DNA from: Nocardiopsis potens DSM 45234
GTDB lineage: Bacteria; Actinomycetota; Actinomycetes; Streptosporangiales; Streptosporangiaceae
Length of the DNA: 64,000 nucleotides
Direction: 5' to 3'
Assembly: GCF_000341105.1 (NCBI RefSeq)
Contig: NZ_ANBB01000003.1
Coordinates: 140,356 to 204,355, forward strand
The first letter of the stretch is position 1. Every line of letters begins with the position of its first letter. The notes under the pieces are model-generated. The model had not been told where the DNA came from. It did not search any database and worked only from the letters and a program-made list of their open reading frames with translations. Both the position numbers and the translations under genes were made by a program. This document shows, piece after piece, positions 25,809 to 35,570 of this stretch.

Positions 25809-28800
25809 ATGGGCGACGAGAAGGTACTGCAACCCCCTGCGCCGAGGGAGATCCGGGACGAGCTGGAGCGGCTCGTGGTCCAGGACCTCTACGGTCCCGT
25901 CGGCGGGGACGAGCACGAGCGGGTGAGCGGCGAGCGGGTCACCGACCGCTACATCCTCGGCAGGCTGGCCCCTAACGGTGCGCTCACCCGCCCGGACGAG
26001 CAGGACGGGTTCGCCGAGGCCGGGCTGGAGGACAGCGCCGGCATCGCCGATGCCGAGCCCGGCGACTCGGTGGCCGAACCCGAGGCGCCGGCCGTGCCCA
26101 CCATGTACTGCAACGCCTACGGCTTCACCGTGTGCGTATCGCCGGAGACCGGGGTGCTGCGGGCCCGCGCCACCTGGGCGCGCTACGTCCGGGCCAAGTC
26201 GTCCGACGGGCCGCAGCCGCTGGTCCGCGACCCGCGAGCGGGTGAGGCCCTCATCCCCCTCACCGAAGGCGCGTTCGGGCCGATCGGGCTCGACCCCGAG
26301 CAGCCGGGCGTCGCCCTGCGCGGGCGGGTCCGGGAGCACCAGGGGATGCGCCTGGCCACCGTCTTCCTGGTGAACGGCCAGCGCGGCGAGACCAGGGATC
26401 AGGAGAAGTGGCTGTTCCAGGCGGAACTGGAGGTCACCGCCGAGGACGGCACCGCCCCGGTGTTCCTTCCCCGGCCGGACGGCTTCTCCGGCGGCGACGC
26501 CTTCGACCGGGACGAGCAGAAGCGCCTGGCCATGACGTACCGCTTCGACGCGGAGTTCGCCGTCGGGCACAGTACCGCCGTCTCCGTCCGGACCGCCCCC
26601 GCCGACCGGCTCCGCGCCGTGTCCGTGCGCACCGACGCGGTGCCCGGGTACGAGCTCCCGCACACCGACGTGCCCAGCGCGGAGGCCGACCCGGACCTGC
26701 CCGAGCTGGCCGACACCGTGCTGGACATGGCCCGGCTCGGTGCGGAGGGGGCCGACGCGATCGGAGTGCGCGCCGCGGTCGGGCCGCTGGTCGACGGGTA
26801 CCGGGCCTGGATCGGTCGGCAGCGGGACCGGATATCGGACCCGGCCGCCCGGCTGAACGGCGGGACCGACTACCGGGCCGAGGCCGAGGAGAACCTGCGC
26901 CGGGCCGAAGGCGCCGCCGACCGCATCGCCGCCGCGATCGACCTGCTGGAGTCCGACCCGAAGGCGCTGGCGGCCTTCCGGTTCGCCAACCGCGCCATGC
27001 ACCTGCAGCGGGTGCGGAGCATCGCCGCCAAGGTCCAGGACGGCCGTTCGGCGGACGAGCGCACAGCCGCCTGCGACGTGCCGGCCAACCGGAGCTGGCG
27101 CCCCTTCCAGCTCGCCTTCATCCTGCTCAACCTGCCGTCGGTCACCGACCCCGCGCACCCGGAGCGCTCCCGGGACAAGCACCGCGTCGCCGACCTGCTG
27201 TGGTTCCCCACTGGTGGTGGCAAGACCGAGGCTTACCTCGGCCTGACCGCCTACACCCTGGCGATCCGCCGGCTGCAGAGCGGCGAATCGCGGCTGCGCT
27301 CGGACAGCGGTGTCGCCGTGCTGATGCGCTATACCCTGCGGCTGCTCACCATCCAGCAGTTCCAGCGGGCCACCACGCTCATCTGCGCGTGCGAGGCGCT
27401 GCGGACCGAAGACGAACAGACCTGGGGGCGCGTCCCGTTCCGGATCGGGCTGTGGGTGGGGACCAAGGTCACCCCCAACGACTACGACCGCTCCCAGGAC
27501 TGGGTCAAGGCCAAGCGCGCCGACCGCAGCGTCAACCGCGCGGACGGCTCCCCGCACCAGCTCACCTCCTGCCCCTGGTGCGGCGCCGGGATCGACCCGA
27601 AGAGCGACATCGAGGTCGATTCGGTCGAGCGCCGGACCCGCGTTCTCTGCCCCGACTTCGAGTGCCGGTTCAGCTCCTTCGGCAGCGGAGGGGACGGGAT
27701 TCCGGTGCTCCTGGTGGACGAGGAGATCTATCGGCTCGTGCCTTCCCTGCTCATCGCCACCGTGGACAAGTTCGCCCAGCTAGCCTGGAAGGGGGAGACC
27801 CGGGCGCTGTTCGGGCGGGTCGGCCAGGTGTGCGGGCGGCACGGCTTCCTCACCGGCGACATGCAGCAGAAGGTGTGCGGGGGCGCCAAGCGGCACCAGG
27901 CAGCGGGCAAGGGGGCGTCGGCCCATCCGGAGGCCCAGGTCACCAGGGCGGCGGAGCTGCGCCCGCCGGATCTCATCGTCCAGGACGAGCTGCACCTGAT
28001 CTCCGGGCCGCTCGGTTCGCTGGTCGGGCTCTACGAGACGGCCGTTGATCGCCTCGCCACCTGGGAGTACACCGACCCGGCGGGTCGGGTGAAGCAGAGC
28101 GGGGTGCGCCCCAAGGTCATCGCCTCCACTGCCACGGTCCGGAGGGCCGCGCACCAGATCGGCTCGCTCTTCGCCGGGCGGAGCACCGAGGTGTTCCCGC
28201 CCCCCGGCCTCGACGCCGACGACTCCTTCTTCGCCCGGCGGCGCCCGGTGGAGAGGCGGGATGGCCGGCGCTACCTCGGCATCTGCGCGCACGGTGTCCG
28301 GGTGAAGTCCGCGCAGATCAGGGTGTACGTCGCGGTGATGGCGGCCGCGCAGCGGCTGCACGACAAGTACGGCGGCAACGAGGTCACCGACCCGTACATG
28401 ACCCTGGTGGGCTACTTCAACAGCCTGCGCGACCTGGGCGGGATGCGCCGCCTGGTCGACGACGACGTCGCCACCCGCCTCGCCCGCGCCGACGGACGGG
28501 GGCTGGCACGGCGCCGCCCCCCGTGGGTGGAGGAGCTCACCTCGCGGCTGGGCACGGATGCGGTGCCGGCGATCCTGGACCGCCTCGAGGTGCCGTTCAC
28601 CGCGGGCGGAGCCAAGGCGCCCCGTCCGCTGGACGTACTGCTGGCAACGAACATGGTCGCGGTGGGGGTGGACGTCCCCCGGCTGGGGGCGATGGTCGTC
28701 AACGGCCAGCCCAAGTCGGCGGCCGAGTACATCCAGGCCACCAGCCGGGTCGGCCGCCGCCACCCGGGCATCGTGTTCACCGTCTACAACTGGGCGCGCC

Positions 28801-29366
28801 CGCGGGACCTGTCGCACTACGAGCGGTTCGGGCACTTCCACGCGACCATGTACCGGCACGTCGAGGCGCTGTCGGTCACCCCGTTCGCGGCGCGGGCCAT
28901 CGACCGCGGTCTGATGGGGCTCATCGCGGCGCTGGCGCGCAACCTCGAAGGGGCGCTCAACCCCAACGAAGGCGCGGGCAGGTTCGACCGGAACGGTAAG
29001 ACCGCCGACCACATCGCCAACGAGATCAAGCGCCGGGCCGAACTGGTCACCGGGGACAAGAAGCAGGCGAGCCGGATCGCCGACCAGGTGGACCACCGGA
29101 TGGACGTCTGGCACGGCCGCCGGAGCCGGCAGACGACGGACGGGGTCCGGTTGGCCTACCGGGCCCCCTACACCTCCGACGACGTCATCGGTCTCCTCTC
29201 CCGGCCCGAGGACGGACGCTGGCGCGACACCACCTGCCCCACCTCGCTGCGCGAAGTGGAGCCCGGGATCAGGCTCATCCTCGACCCGGGCGGCCTGCTC
29301 GGCGACCCGGCCGAGCACCCATTCCAGCCCTACGAGCAGGGCGACGGAGAGCAGGAGGACGCGTGA
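25809..29366 (+). CDS. drmA: DISARM DrmA helicase
   Basis: A 1185-residue SF2 helicase, one of the three core DISARM genes. Seen: an N-terminal module with IRDELERLVVQDLYGPVGGD, Walker A FPTGGGKTEAYLGL near residue 465, a Zn-ribbon-like pair CPWCGAG near 586, IVQDELHLISGPLGSLVGLY (Walker B) near 725, VIASTATVRRA and TSRVGRRHPGIVF near 978. DrmA works with DrmB in a complex that binds DNA with 5' ends and helps tell foreign DNA from self. The stop overlaps the drmB start by one base. An in-frame start at 25779 would lie upstream of the -10 box, so 25809 is preferred. Confidence 0.93.
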   Translation: MGDEKVLQPPAPREIRDELERLVVQDLYGPVGGDEHERVSGERVTDRYILGRLAPNGALTRPDEQDGFAEAGLEDSAGIADAEPGDSVAEPEAPAVPTMYCNAYGFTVCVSPETGVLRARATWARYVRAKSSDGPQPLVRDPRAGEALIPLTEGAFGPIGLDPEQPGVALRGRVREHQGMRLATVFLVNGQRGETRDQEKWLFQAELEVTAEDGTAPVFLPRPDGFSGGDAFDRDEQKRLAMTYRFDAEFAVGHSTAVSVRTAPADRLRAVSVRTDAVPGYELPHTDVPSAEADPDLPELADTVLDMARLGAEGADAIGVRAAVGPLVDGYRAWIGRQRDRISDPAARLNGGTDYRAEAEENLRRAEGAADRIAAAIDLLESDPKALAAFRFANRAMHLQRVRSIAAKVQDGRSADERTAACDVPANRSWRPFQLAFILLNLPSVTDPAHPERSRDKHRVADLLWFPTGGGKTEAYLGLTAYTLAIRRLQSGESRLRSDSGVAVLMRYTLRLLTIQQFQRATTLICACEALRTEDEQTWGRVPFRIGLWVGTKVTPNDYDRSQDWVKAKRADRSVNRADGSPHQLTSCPWCGAGIDPKSDIEVDSVERRTRVLCPDFECRFSSFGSGGDGIPVLLVDEEIYRLVPSLLIATVDKFAQLAWKGETRALFGRVGQVCGRHGFLTGDMQQKVCGGAKRHQAAGKGASAHPEAQVTRAAELRPPDLIVQDELHLISGPLGSLVGLYETAVDRLATWEYTDPAGRVKQSGVRPKVIASTATVRRAAHQIGSLFAGRSTEVFPPPGLDADDSFFARRRPVERRDGRRYLGICAHGVRVKSAQIRVYVAVMAAAQRLHDKYGGNEVTDPYMTLVGYFNSLRDLGGMRRLVDDDVATRLARADGRGLARRRPPWVEELTSRLGTDAVPAILDRLEVPFTAGGAKAPRPLDVLLATNMVAVGVDVPRLGAMVVNGQPKSAAEYIQATSRVGRRHPGIVFTVYNWARPRDLSHYERFGHFHATMYRHVEALSVTPFAARAIDRGLMGLIAALARNLEGALNPNEGAGRFDRNGKTADHIANEIKRRAELVTGDKKQASRIADQVDHRMDVWHGRRSRQTTDGVRLAYRAPYTSDDVIGLLSRPEDGRWRDTTCPTSLREVEPGIRLILDPGGLLGDPAEHPFQPYEQGDGEQEDA

Positions 29367-31210
29367 TGAACGGTGAGACCCAGCGGGTGGGGGAGCTCCG
29401 CGCCAGCCAGCTCCTGCACACCTTCGGCGTCGGCGCGGTGGTCGACCTGCCCAACATCTCGGTGGTGGTGCGCGGGCTGGACGACTGGAAGAAGGAGAAC
29501 ACCGGGGTACTCCGGGAGAACCGGCTCCTCGCCGCGGTCCGGGGCAAGCTCGGCGGACAGGTCAAAGAGCTCCGTACGCCCCCGTACACGCCGCCGACCA
29601 AGAGCGTCTACGACGACTGGACCCGGGTCGGCGTCCCGGTCGCGGCCTTTCCGCGCTGGTTGCGCTGCACCCGCTGCCGCCGGCTCGCCTCGGCCGATTC
29701 CGGTCTCTTCGAGCTGCTGTCCGACCCCTACCGCCCGGACCGGGTGCGGTTCGTGCACGGCTGCCATGGGCAGGGCGGCAAGCGCCCCTCGGCGGTTCCC
29801 GCGAGGTTCGTCCTGGCCTGCGAGGCCGGCCACCTCGACGACTTCCCATGGATGTACTTCGTGCACTACGGAAGCGTTCCGGAAGCCGGGGAGGGCGGGC
29901 ACACGCTGAGCTTCAGCGAGCGGGGCAGCTCAGGGGAGGCGCGGAACCTGTTCGTCCTGTGCGGCTGCGGTCAGAGGCGGGCGATGTCCGAGGCGATCGG
30001 ACAGGAGTACGCGGAACGGAACCTGCCGGCCTGCCGCGGCCGCCACCCGCATCTGGGGACCTTCGAGGGGTGCGGCGGGCTGAGCCGGGCCATGTCGCTC
30101 AGCGCGACCAACGCCTGGTTCCCGCTGCGGATCAGCGCCTTCACCCTCCCCGAGGCGGACACCGCTTTGGACGACGAGATCGCCCGCAACTGGGACCTGC
30201 TCGGGGCGCTGGCCGTCCTGCCCAAGGAGTCGGCGCTGAACCTGGTCGAGGCGATGGCCTTCTGGCCCGAGCTGGAGCGGTTCGGACGCGACGCGGTCTG
30301 GGACACGATCCAGGCCCGTAGCAACGGTGAGGCGGAGCAGCAGGCGGAGCACGACGACACCGACCTGGCCACCCCCGAATGGCGGACGTTCACCGGGCCG
30401 GACGTGCCCGACCTGCCGGAGTTCACCACCAAGACCGTGCCCACCCCGCCCAGCGCCGCCTCCTACCTGGAACGGGTGCTGCTGGTCCCGCGCCTGCGCC
30501 AGGTCAGCGCGCTCTACGGGTTCACCCGCATCGACGCCCCGGAGTTCGACGTGGTCGCCACCGAGGACGCCCGGGTCGCCCCGCTGTCGGCGGAGGCGCC
30601 CCTGTGGGCGCCCTGCGCCGAGCAGCGCGGCGAGGGGATCTTCCTGAAGTTCCGGGAGGAGAGGATCGCGGAGTGGGAGCGGAGTGCCGCGGTCATCGCG
30701 CGCGAGGCCCTTCTCCGGGACGGGCACGACCGCTGGCGGGAGAAGCGCGGGATGAAACCGGGGGAGTGGCCCGGAGCCAGGTACCTGCTGCTGCATTCGC
30801 TGGCGCACTGTCTCATCCGCGAATTCTCCCTGGAAGCCGGGTACAGCGCGGCCGGTATCGCCGAGCGCGTCTACGCGCGCACCGGCGAGGAGCCGATGGC
30901 GGGCATCCTGCTCTACACCGCGGCGCCGGACAGCGAGGGGACGCTCGGCGGACTGGTCTCCCTGGCCGAAGAGCCCGCCCGGCTGGAGGGCCTCCTCGTC
31001 CAGGCCCTGGACGCGGCCCGGCTGTGCAGCTCCGACCCGCTCTGCTCGGAGCACGACCCGACGGACAGCGCCCGGCTGCACGGCGCGGCCTGCCACGCCT
31101 GCCTCTTCGCGGCGGAGACCTCGTGCGAGCACAACAACCACTACCTGGACCGCGCCCTGGTGGTGGAGACGATGGCCGGCACCGGGAAGGAGACCGGGTT
31201 CTTCGGCTGA
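29366..31210 (+). CDS. drmB: DISARM DrmB (DUF1998)
   Basis: A 614-residue DUF1998 protein, the DrmB partner of the DrmA helicase. The N-terminus (RVGELRASQLLHTFGVGAVV) and RCTRCRRLASADSGLFELL fit DrmB. The DUF1998 region near residue 475 has LLLHSLAHCLIREFSLEAGY, and the C-terminus has a Cys cluster (CSSDPLC, HGAACHACLFAAETSC). ATG 29366 has AGGAGG seven nt upstream; GTG 29363 is closer than usual. TGATG coupling with drmA indicates production in fixed ratio. Confidence 0.93.
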   Translation: MNGETQRVGELRASQLLHTFGVGAVVDLPNISVVVRGLDDWKKENTGVLRENRLLAAVRGKLGGQVKELRTPPYTPPTKSVYDDWTRVGVPVAAFPRWLRCTRCRRLASADSGLFELLSDPYRPDRVRFVHGCHGQGGKRPSAVPARFVLACEAGHLDDFPWMYFVHYGSVPEAGEGGHTLSFSERGSSGEARNLFVLCGCGQRRAMSEAIGQEYAERNLPACRGRHPHLGTFEGCGGLSRAMSLSATNAWFPLRISAFTLPEADTALDDEIARNWDLLGALAVLPKESALNLVEAMAFWPELERFGRDAVWDTIQARSNGEAEQQAEHDDTDLATPEWRTFTGPDVPDLPEFTTKTVPTPPSAASYLERVLLVPRLRQVSALYGFTRIDAPEFDVVATEDARVAPLSAEAPLWAPCAEQRGEGIFLKFREERIAEWERSAAVIAREALLRDGHDRWREKRGMKPGEWPGARYLLLHSLAHCLIREFSLEAGYSAAGIAERVYARTGEEPMAGILLYTAAPDSEGTLGGLVSLAEEPARLEGLLVQALDAARLCSSDPLCSEHDPTDSARLHGAACHACLFAAETSCEHNNHYLDRALVVETMAGTGKETGFFG

Positions 31211-32001
31211 TGGGAGAAGAGAAGAAAGCGAAGGCCCCGTCCCGGTCCTTCGCGGAGCGGATCGCGGCCCTTGCCGAACACCTTCCGTCCCCTCTGGCCC
31301 GCTCCTGGGCCGAGGTGCTGAGCGCGAGCGACACCCTTGAGCGGCTGCCGGAGAGGCTCCTGGCGGCCTACCCCGGTCCGGGGCTCGCCCACCGCGCGAC
31401 CGAGCTGGCGGAGGCGTGGCGGTACGCGCCGGACCTCTCCGGCCCGGCGGTGGCGGCGGCGCTGGTCGCGGCCTCCGCCGCCGCGGCCCGCGCTGATGAG
31501 CGCAGGGCCCGTGTGGTCGTGACCGGCCCCGCGGTCCAGGGGAGCCCCACCCGGCTGACCGCGGCGGCGGTCGTCCAGCTCATCCGCAGCGCCCGTGAGG
31601 AGCTGCTGGTTGTCAGCTTCGCGGCGCACCGTTCGGCCCGCCTCGCAGGGGAACTGCGGGCCGCCGCCGCGCGGGGCGTGACCGTCGACCTGGTTCTGGA
31701 GGACTCCACCGGCGCCGCGGCCCCGCTATCGCTCCTGGACGGCCATGCCCGCTTCTGGAACTGGCCGCCGGAGAACCGGGGCGGCGAAGGCAAGGCGTCG
31801 CTGCACGCGAAGGTGCTCGCCGCGGACCGGGAGCGGGCCCTCGTCGGCAGTGCCAACCTCACCGGCCGTGCCCTGAACGACAACATCGAGGTCGGGGTAC
31901 TGCTGAACGACCCGCAGACGGTCGGCGGTGTCGTCGGCCACTTCCGCTCCCTGATGCGCCAGGAGGGCCCGCTGCGTCCGGTCGCCCCCTTTCCCGAGTG
32001 A
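31210..32001 (+). CDS. drmC: DISARM DrmC, phospholipase D-family protein
   Basis: A 263-residue PLD-superfamily protein, the third core DISARM gene. One HKD motif is seen near residue 197 (LHAKVLAADRERALVGSANL), followed by TGRALNDNIEVGVLL; the first half has FAERIAALAEHL and a helical region. One HKD per chain implies dimerisation. The start overlaps the drmB stop by one base. DrmC has been reported as dispensable in some DISARM systems, and its enzymatic activity is not settled. Confidence 0.92.
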   Translation: MGEEKKAKAPSRSFAERIAALAEHLPSPLARSWAEVLSASDTLERLPERLLAAYPGPGLAHRATELAEAWRYAPDLSGPAVAAALVAASAAAARADERRARVVVTGPAVQGSPTRLTAAAVVQLIRSAREELLVVSFAAHRSARLAGELRAAAARGVTVDLVLEDSTGAAAPLSLLDGHARFWNWPPENRGGEGKASLHAKVLAADRERALVGSANLTGRALNDNIEVGVLLNDPQTVGGVVGHFRSLMRQEGPLRPVAPFPE

Positions 32002-32014
32002 GAACCGGAGGAGC

Positions 32015-33805
32015 ATGAACGACGCCGACCGGCGGCCCGAGGCCGACCACATCCCCTATGCGCGAATGGTGCACGCGGTGTTGAGCGGGCATGTTCCGCT
32101 GCGGCCGTTCTCCCCTTCGAAGGACCGGCCCTTCGGTTCTCCGCGGACGGCGGTGATCGGGTTCCGGGAGGCCGGTCCAGGGCGGGGCGGCCTCGGAAAA
32201 GCGGAGCTGCGCTGGACCGAGGAGGAAGGGTGGTCGCTGACGACCTTTCCGCGCGGTGGCGCGGGGGAGACCGAGCGCCTGCACACCCGCGTCGTGCCTC
32301 CGCCGGCGGAGGTGGCCGAGTGGGTGCTGGACGTCATCGAGAAGAACCCGGAGCGCGCACCGGAGGGCGGCGTTCAAGAGGACCTGTTCAGCGCTCTGTT
32401 CGCTGATCCGGTTCCGGAACCGGGCGCTCCCTGGAGCATCGAGGAAGCACTCGAGGTCTACGGGCGGTCCCTGCCGCTCACCGGCACGGTCAGAGCGCCG
32501 GTTCAGATGAAGAGGAAGGAGGAGAAAGAGAGGCGGATCAATGTCGGGGTGGCCGATCTGACGGATGTCATGCGCGAGCGCCTTCTGCCGAAGACGAGGT
32601 TCGGTCGGTTCTCTGTGCGCAGCGGCACTTGGAAGCGTGCTCCGTGCCTCTGTATCTTCCTGGACCGTTCAGGGCGTGGAGCCGGCTTCGTGGCAGGGCT
32701 GGGGGTCGCGACCTTGGCGGGCTCCGCCGGAACCTATGAGAGCAAGATCGAAGTCCAGCATTTCCTGGAGCTCACTGCGAGAATTTCGGTGGATCACCTG
32801 AGGAAACTGGGGAGATGGGAGGATGAATCCTTGCGGCGCAACGGCTGGGCCGGTCCCCGTGCCGGAGAGCGCCTGCTGGAAGAGATCGGGAAGATCTCCC
32901 TGGAGGCGCGCGATCATATGGATTTACTGCGACGGCATCTTGAAGTGGACCCGCCGTCGACGGCCGATCGGAAGACGCGCCCCTATGAACGTGATGCGGT
33001 CGGAGTCCTGTTCGAAGCGTTCGACATCGACAGGGAGATCTTGGCCGATTGGCGCCCGGCCAAAAGCGGTGCCCCTTATCTGAACGGCGTCCCCGGGGTG
33101 CAGGTGGGCCCTCAGGAGAAATGGAACATCGCATACGACGCGGGAAAATTTCTGGATTGGGCGCAGGGGGAGACGCGGCATATCGCCTGGCGAATGTTCG
33201 AGAACACCTACAAGACGCGGAAGATGCTCATCGCGAACCTGGACTCCACTCCGCACGAGAAGAACATGGGTGTCGACCTCGTCTATTACAACATCAGTCA
33301 GGGCTCTTTCGTCATGCTTCAGTACAAGGTGATGGAGAGGTCAGGTGAGGAGCTTTTCAGTCGAGTCGACGATCGCTTCCTGAAGCAGGTCGAGCGGATG
33401 CGAGCGGTCGATGAGGAGTTTCGGGATGAGAGCGCCGGGAATCCGGACATCCGCCTGGTCGATACGCCGTGCTTCGTCAAGCTCTGCTCTCCCGTCACCC
33501 ACATGGATCCATCGAGCGACCTGCTCCCGGGGATGTACCTCACGCGGGAGCATTTCGAGATCGCCCACGCGCAGGCGCTCAGCCCAGGGCGTCGCCAGGC
33601 CAAGGTCGGACCGGCGGGTGTTCCCCGCTACCTGACCAATACGGAATTCGCAATGCTCCTGTCGAACGGATGGCTCGGAAGCAGGGGGACCGGGACCGAG
33701 CAGCTCAAAAAGCAGCTGGGAATCTCCCTGGAAGGAGGGCGGTCGGTCGTTTTCGGGATGCATGTGGACGACCGGCCCCTGACCAACCTGAGCAGTGGCC
33801 TGTGA
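32015..33805 (+). CDS. Unknown DISARM-operon protein, possible PD-(D/E)XK nuclease
   Basis: A 596-residue protein I do not recognise. It starts 13 nt after drmC behind GGAGGAG, so it is almost surely the fourth gene of the drmABC operon. Residues 1-160 are acidic/Pro-rich; a charged linker (KRKEEKERR) is near 166-174. The best motif is GVDLVYYNISQGSFVMLQYK with D421, Q436 and K438, compatible with the D...(E/Q)xK active site of restriction-like nucleases; this is a guess from pattern only. There is no signal peptide or membrane helix. GC is about 55-60% in two lines counted, lower than drmABC, so it may have joined the locus separately. It could instead be a specificity or sensor subunit. Confidence 0.6.
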   Translation: MNDADRRPEADHIPYARMVHAVLSGHVPLRPFSPSKDRPFGSPRTAVIGFREAGPGRGGLGKAELRWTEEEGWSLTTFPRGGAGETERLHTRVVPPPAEVAEWVLDVIEKNPERAPEGGVQEDLFSALFADPVPEPGAPWSIEEALEVYGRSLPLTGTVRAPVQMKRKEEKERRINVGVADLTDVMRERLLPKTRFGRFSVRSGTWKRAPCLCIFLDRSGRGAGFVAGLGVATLAGSAGTYESKIEVQHFLELTARISVDHLRKLGRWEDESLRRNGWAGPRAGERLLEEIGKISLEARDHMDLLRRHLEVDPPSTADRKTRPYERDAVGVLFEAFDIDREILADWRPAKSGAPYLNGVPGVQVGPQEKWNIAYDAGKFLDWAQGETRHIAWRMFENTYKTRKMLIANLDSTPHEKNMGVDLVYYNISQGSFVMLQYKVMERSGEELFSRVDDRFLKQVERMRAVDEEFRDESAGNPDIRLVDTPCFVKLCSPVTHMDPSSDLLPGMYLTREHFEIAHAQALSPGRRQAKVGPAGVPRYLTNTEFAMLLSNGWLGSRGTGTEQLKKQLGISLEGGRSVVFGMHVDDRPLTNLSSGL

Positions 33806-33885
33806 AGTCCTGAAACCGAAGAGCTCTTCCCAGCCGCTCTCCACGCCCCGAGCGGAGGAGCGGCCTGGTGCGCCTCGGGCCGCGG

Positions 33886-34533
33886 TCAGCGGTCGGTACC
33901 GCCGGTGAGGGCGCGCATGGCGGTGGAGACCAGGGCGGAGGGGGAGCCGGGGCCCGAGACGGGGCGGTCGGGGGCGGCGGACCAGTGCTCGATGGCGGTC
34001 CGGATGGCGGCGGCGGCGCCGGCGGACAGGGTGCGGATCCGGAGCGGGTCGGCGTCGGGGGCCAGGCCGGTCAGCACGGCGGCCAGCCGGCGCTCGGCGG
34101 CCAGGTTGACCCTGGCCCAGACGGCCTCCAGGGCCGGGTCGGCGGAGGCGGCGCGGAGCAGGCCGCCGGTGCGCTCCATGGCCTCCACGCCCTCGGCGTC
34201 GTCCGGGGCCAGCGCGCGCACCGCCACCGACTCCAGGGCGGCGGCGTCCGGGAGCCCGGGCGGCCCCGCGGCCACCAGGTCCAGCCACCGGTTGGCGCCC
34301 TCGGCCAGCACCGGCTCGACCGCGTCCTCCTTGTACCGGAAGTACCGGTAGAAGGTGCGCAGCCCCACCCCGGCGGCCGCGGCGATCTCCTCCGCGGTGG
34401 TGCCGGCGGCCCCCCGCTCGGCGAAGAGTTCGCAGGCCGCCCGGGCGATGGTGCGGCGGGTCTCCGCCTTGCGGCGCTCGGTGAGGGGGGAGCGCGGGGC
34501 GCGCGCCCCGTCCGGTCGGGTCACGGTGGACAC
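33886..34533 (-). CDS. TetR-family regulator
   Basis: A 215-residue TetR-type repressor. The N-terminal helix-turn-helix reads RRTIARAACELFAERGAAGT, then TAEEIAAAAGVGLRTFYRYF and a following RYKEDAV; the rest is a helical ligand domain. I chose GTG 34533 because AGGAA lies about 7 nt upstream and the homologous region starts soon after; the open frame extends to 34668. It is divergent from the SDR gene at 34713, with a palindrome over the SDR -35 box, so it probably represses the SDR gene. Confidence 0.88.
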   Translation of the reverse strand: MSTVTRPDGARAPRSPLTERRKAETRRTIARAACELFAERGAAGTTAEEIAAAAGVGLRTFYRYFRYKEDAVEPVLAEGANRWLDLVAAGPPGLPDAAALESVAVRALAPDDAEGVEAMERTGGLLRAASADPALEAVWARVNLAAERRLAAVLTGLAPDADPLRIRTLSAGAAAAIRTAIEHWSAAPDRPVSGPGSPSALVSTAMRALTGGTDR

Positions 34534-34590
34534 GGTGTTCTTCCTGATCGCGGGTGGGCCGTCGGTGTCCAGGGTAGGCCATGCGCCACA

Positions 34591-34620
34591 TTGGCATGTC
34601 GTGCCACTTTGACATAATCT
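34591..34620 (+). promoter_or_regulatory. SDR promoter with overlapping TetR-type operator
   Basis: TTGGCA (34591-34596), 18 nt and TAATCT (34615-34620) form a good promoter for the SDR gene. TGGCA-TGTCG-TGCCA (34592-34606) is a perfect inverted repeat that covers the -35 box, a repressing position. Confidence 0.6.
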
Positions 34621-34628
34621 GCAGGTGA

Positions 34629-35477
<849 letters not shown>

Positions 35478-35510
35478 CGGCGCCGGAGGGGGAGGGCGCC
35501 CGAGTCCCCT

Positions 35511-35569
35511 CCCCGGCGGGGCGCGGCACCGCCCGGCGCCCGCCGCCGGGCGGTGCCGCCCCGCCGGGG
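35511..35569. terminator. Strong bidirectional terminator
   Basis: CCCCGGCGGGG near 35511 and the matching arm ending at 35569 form a GC stem of about 26 bp with a 2-nt bulge and a short loop. It separates convergent SDR and nucleotidyltransferase genes. Confidence 0.75.
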
Positions 35570-35570
35570 C

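Noticed and set aside
11510..33805. Prophage or integrative element as source of the defence island
   Set aside because: No integrase, phage structural gene, attachment-site repeat or tRNA was seen at either edge.
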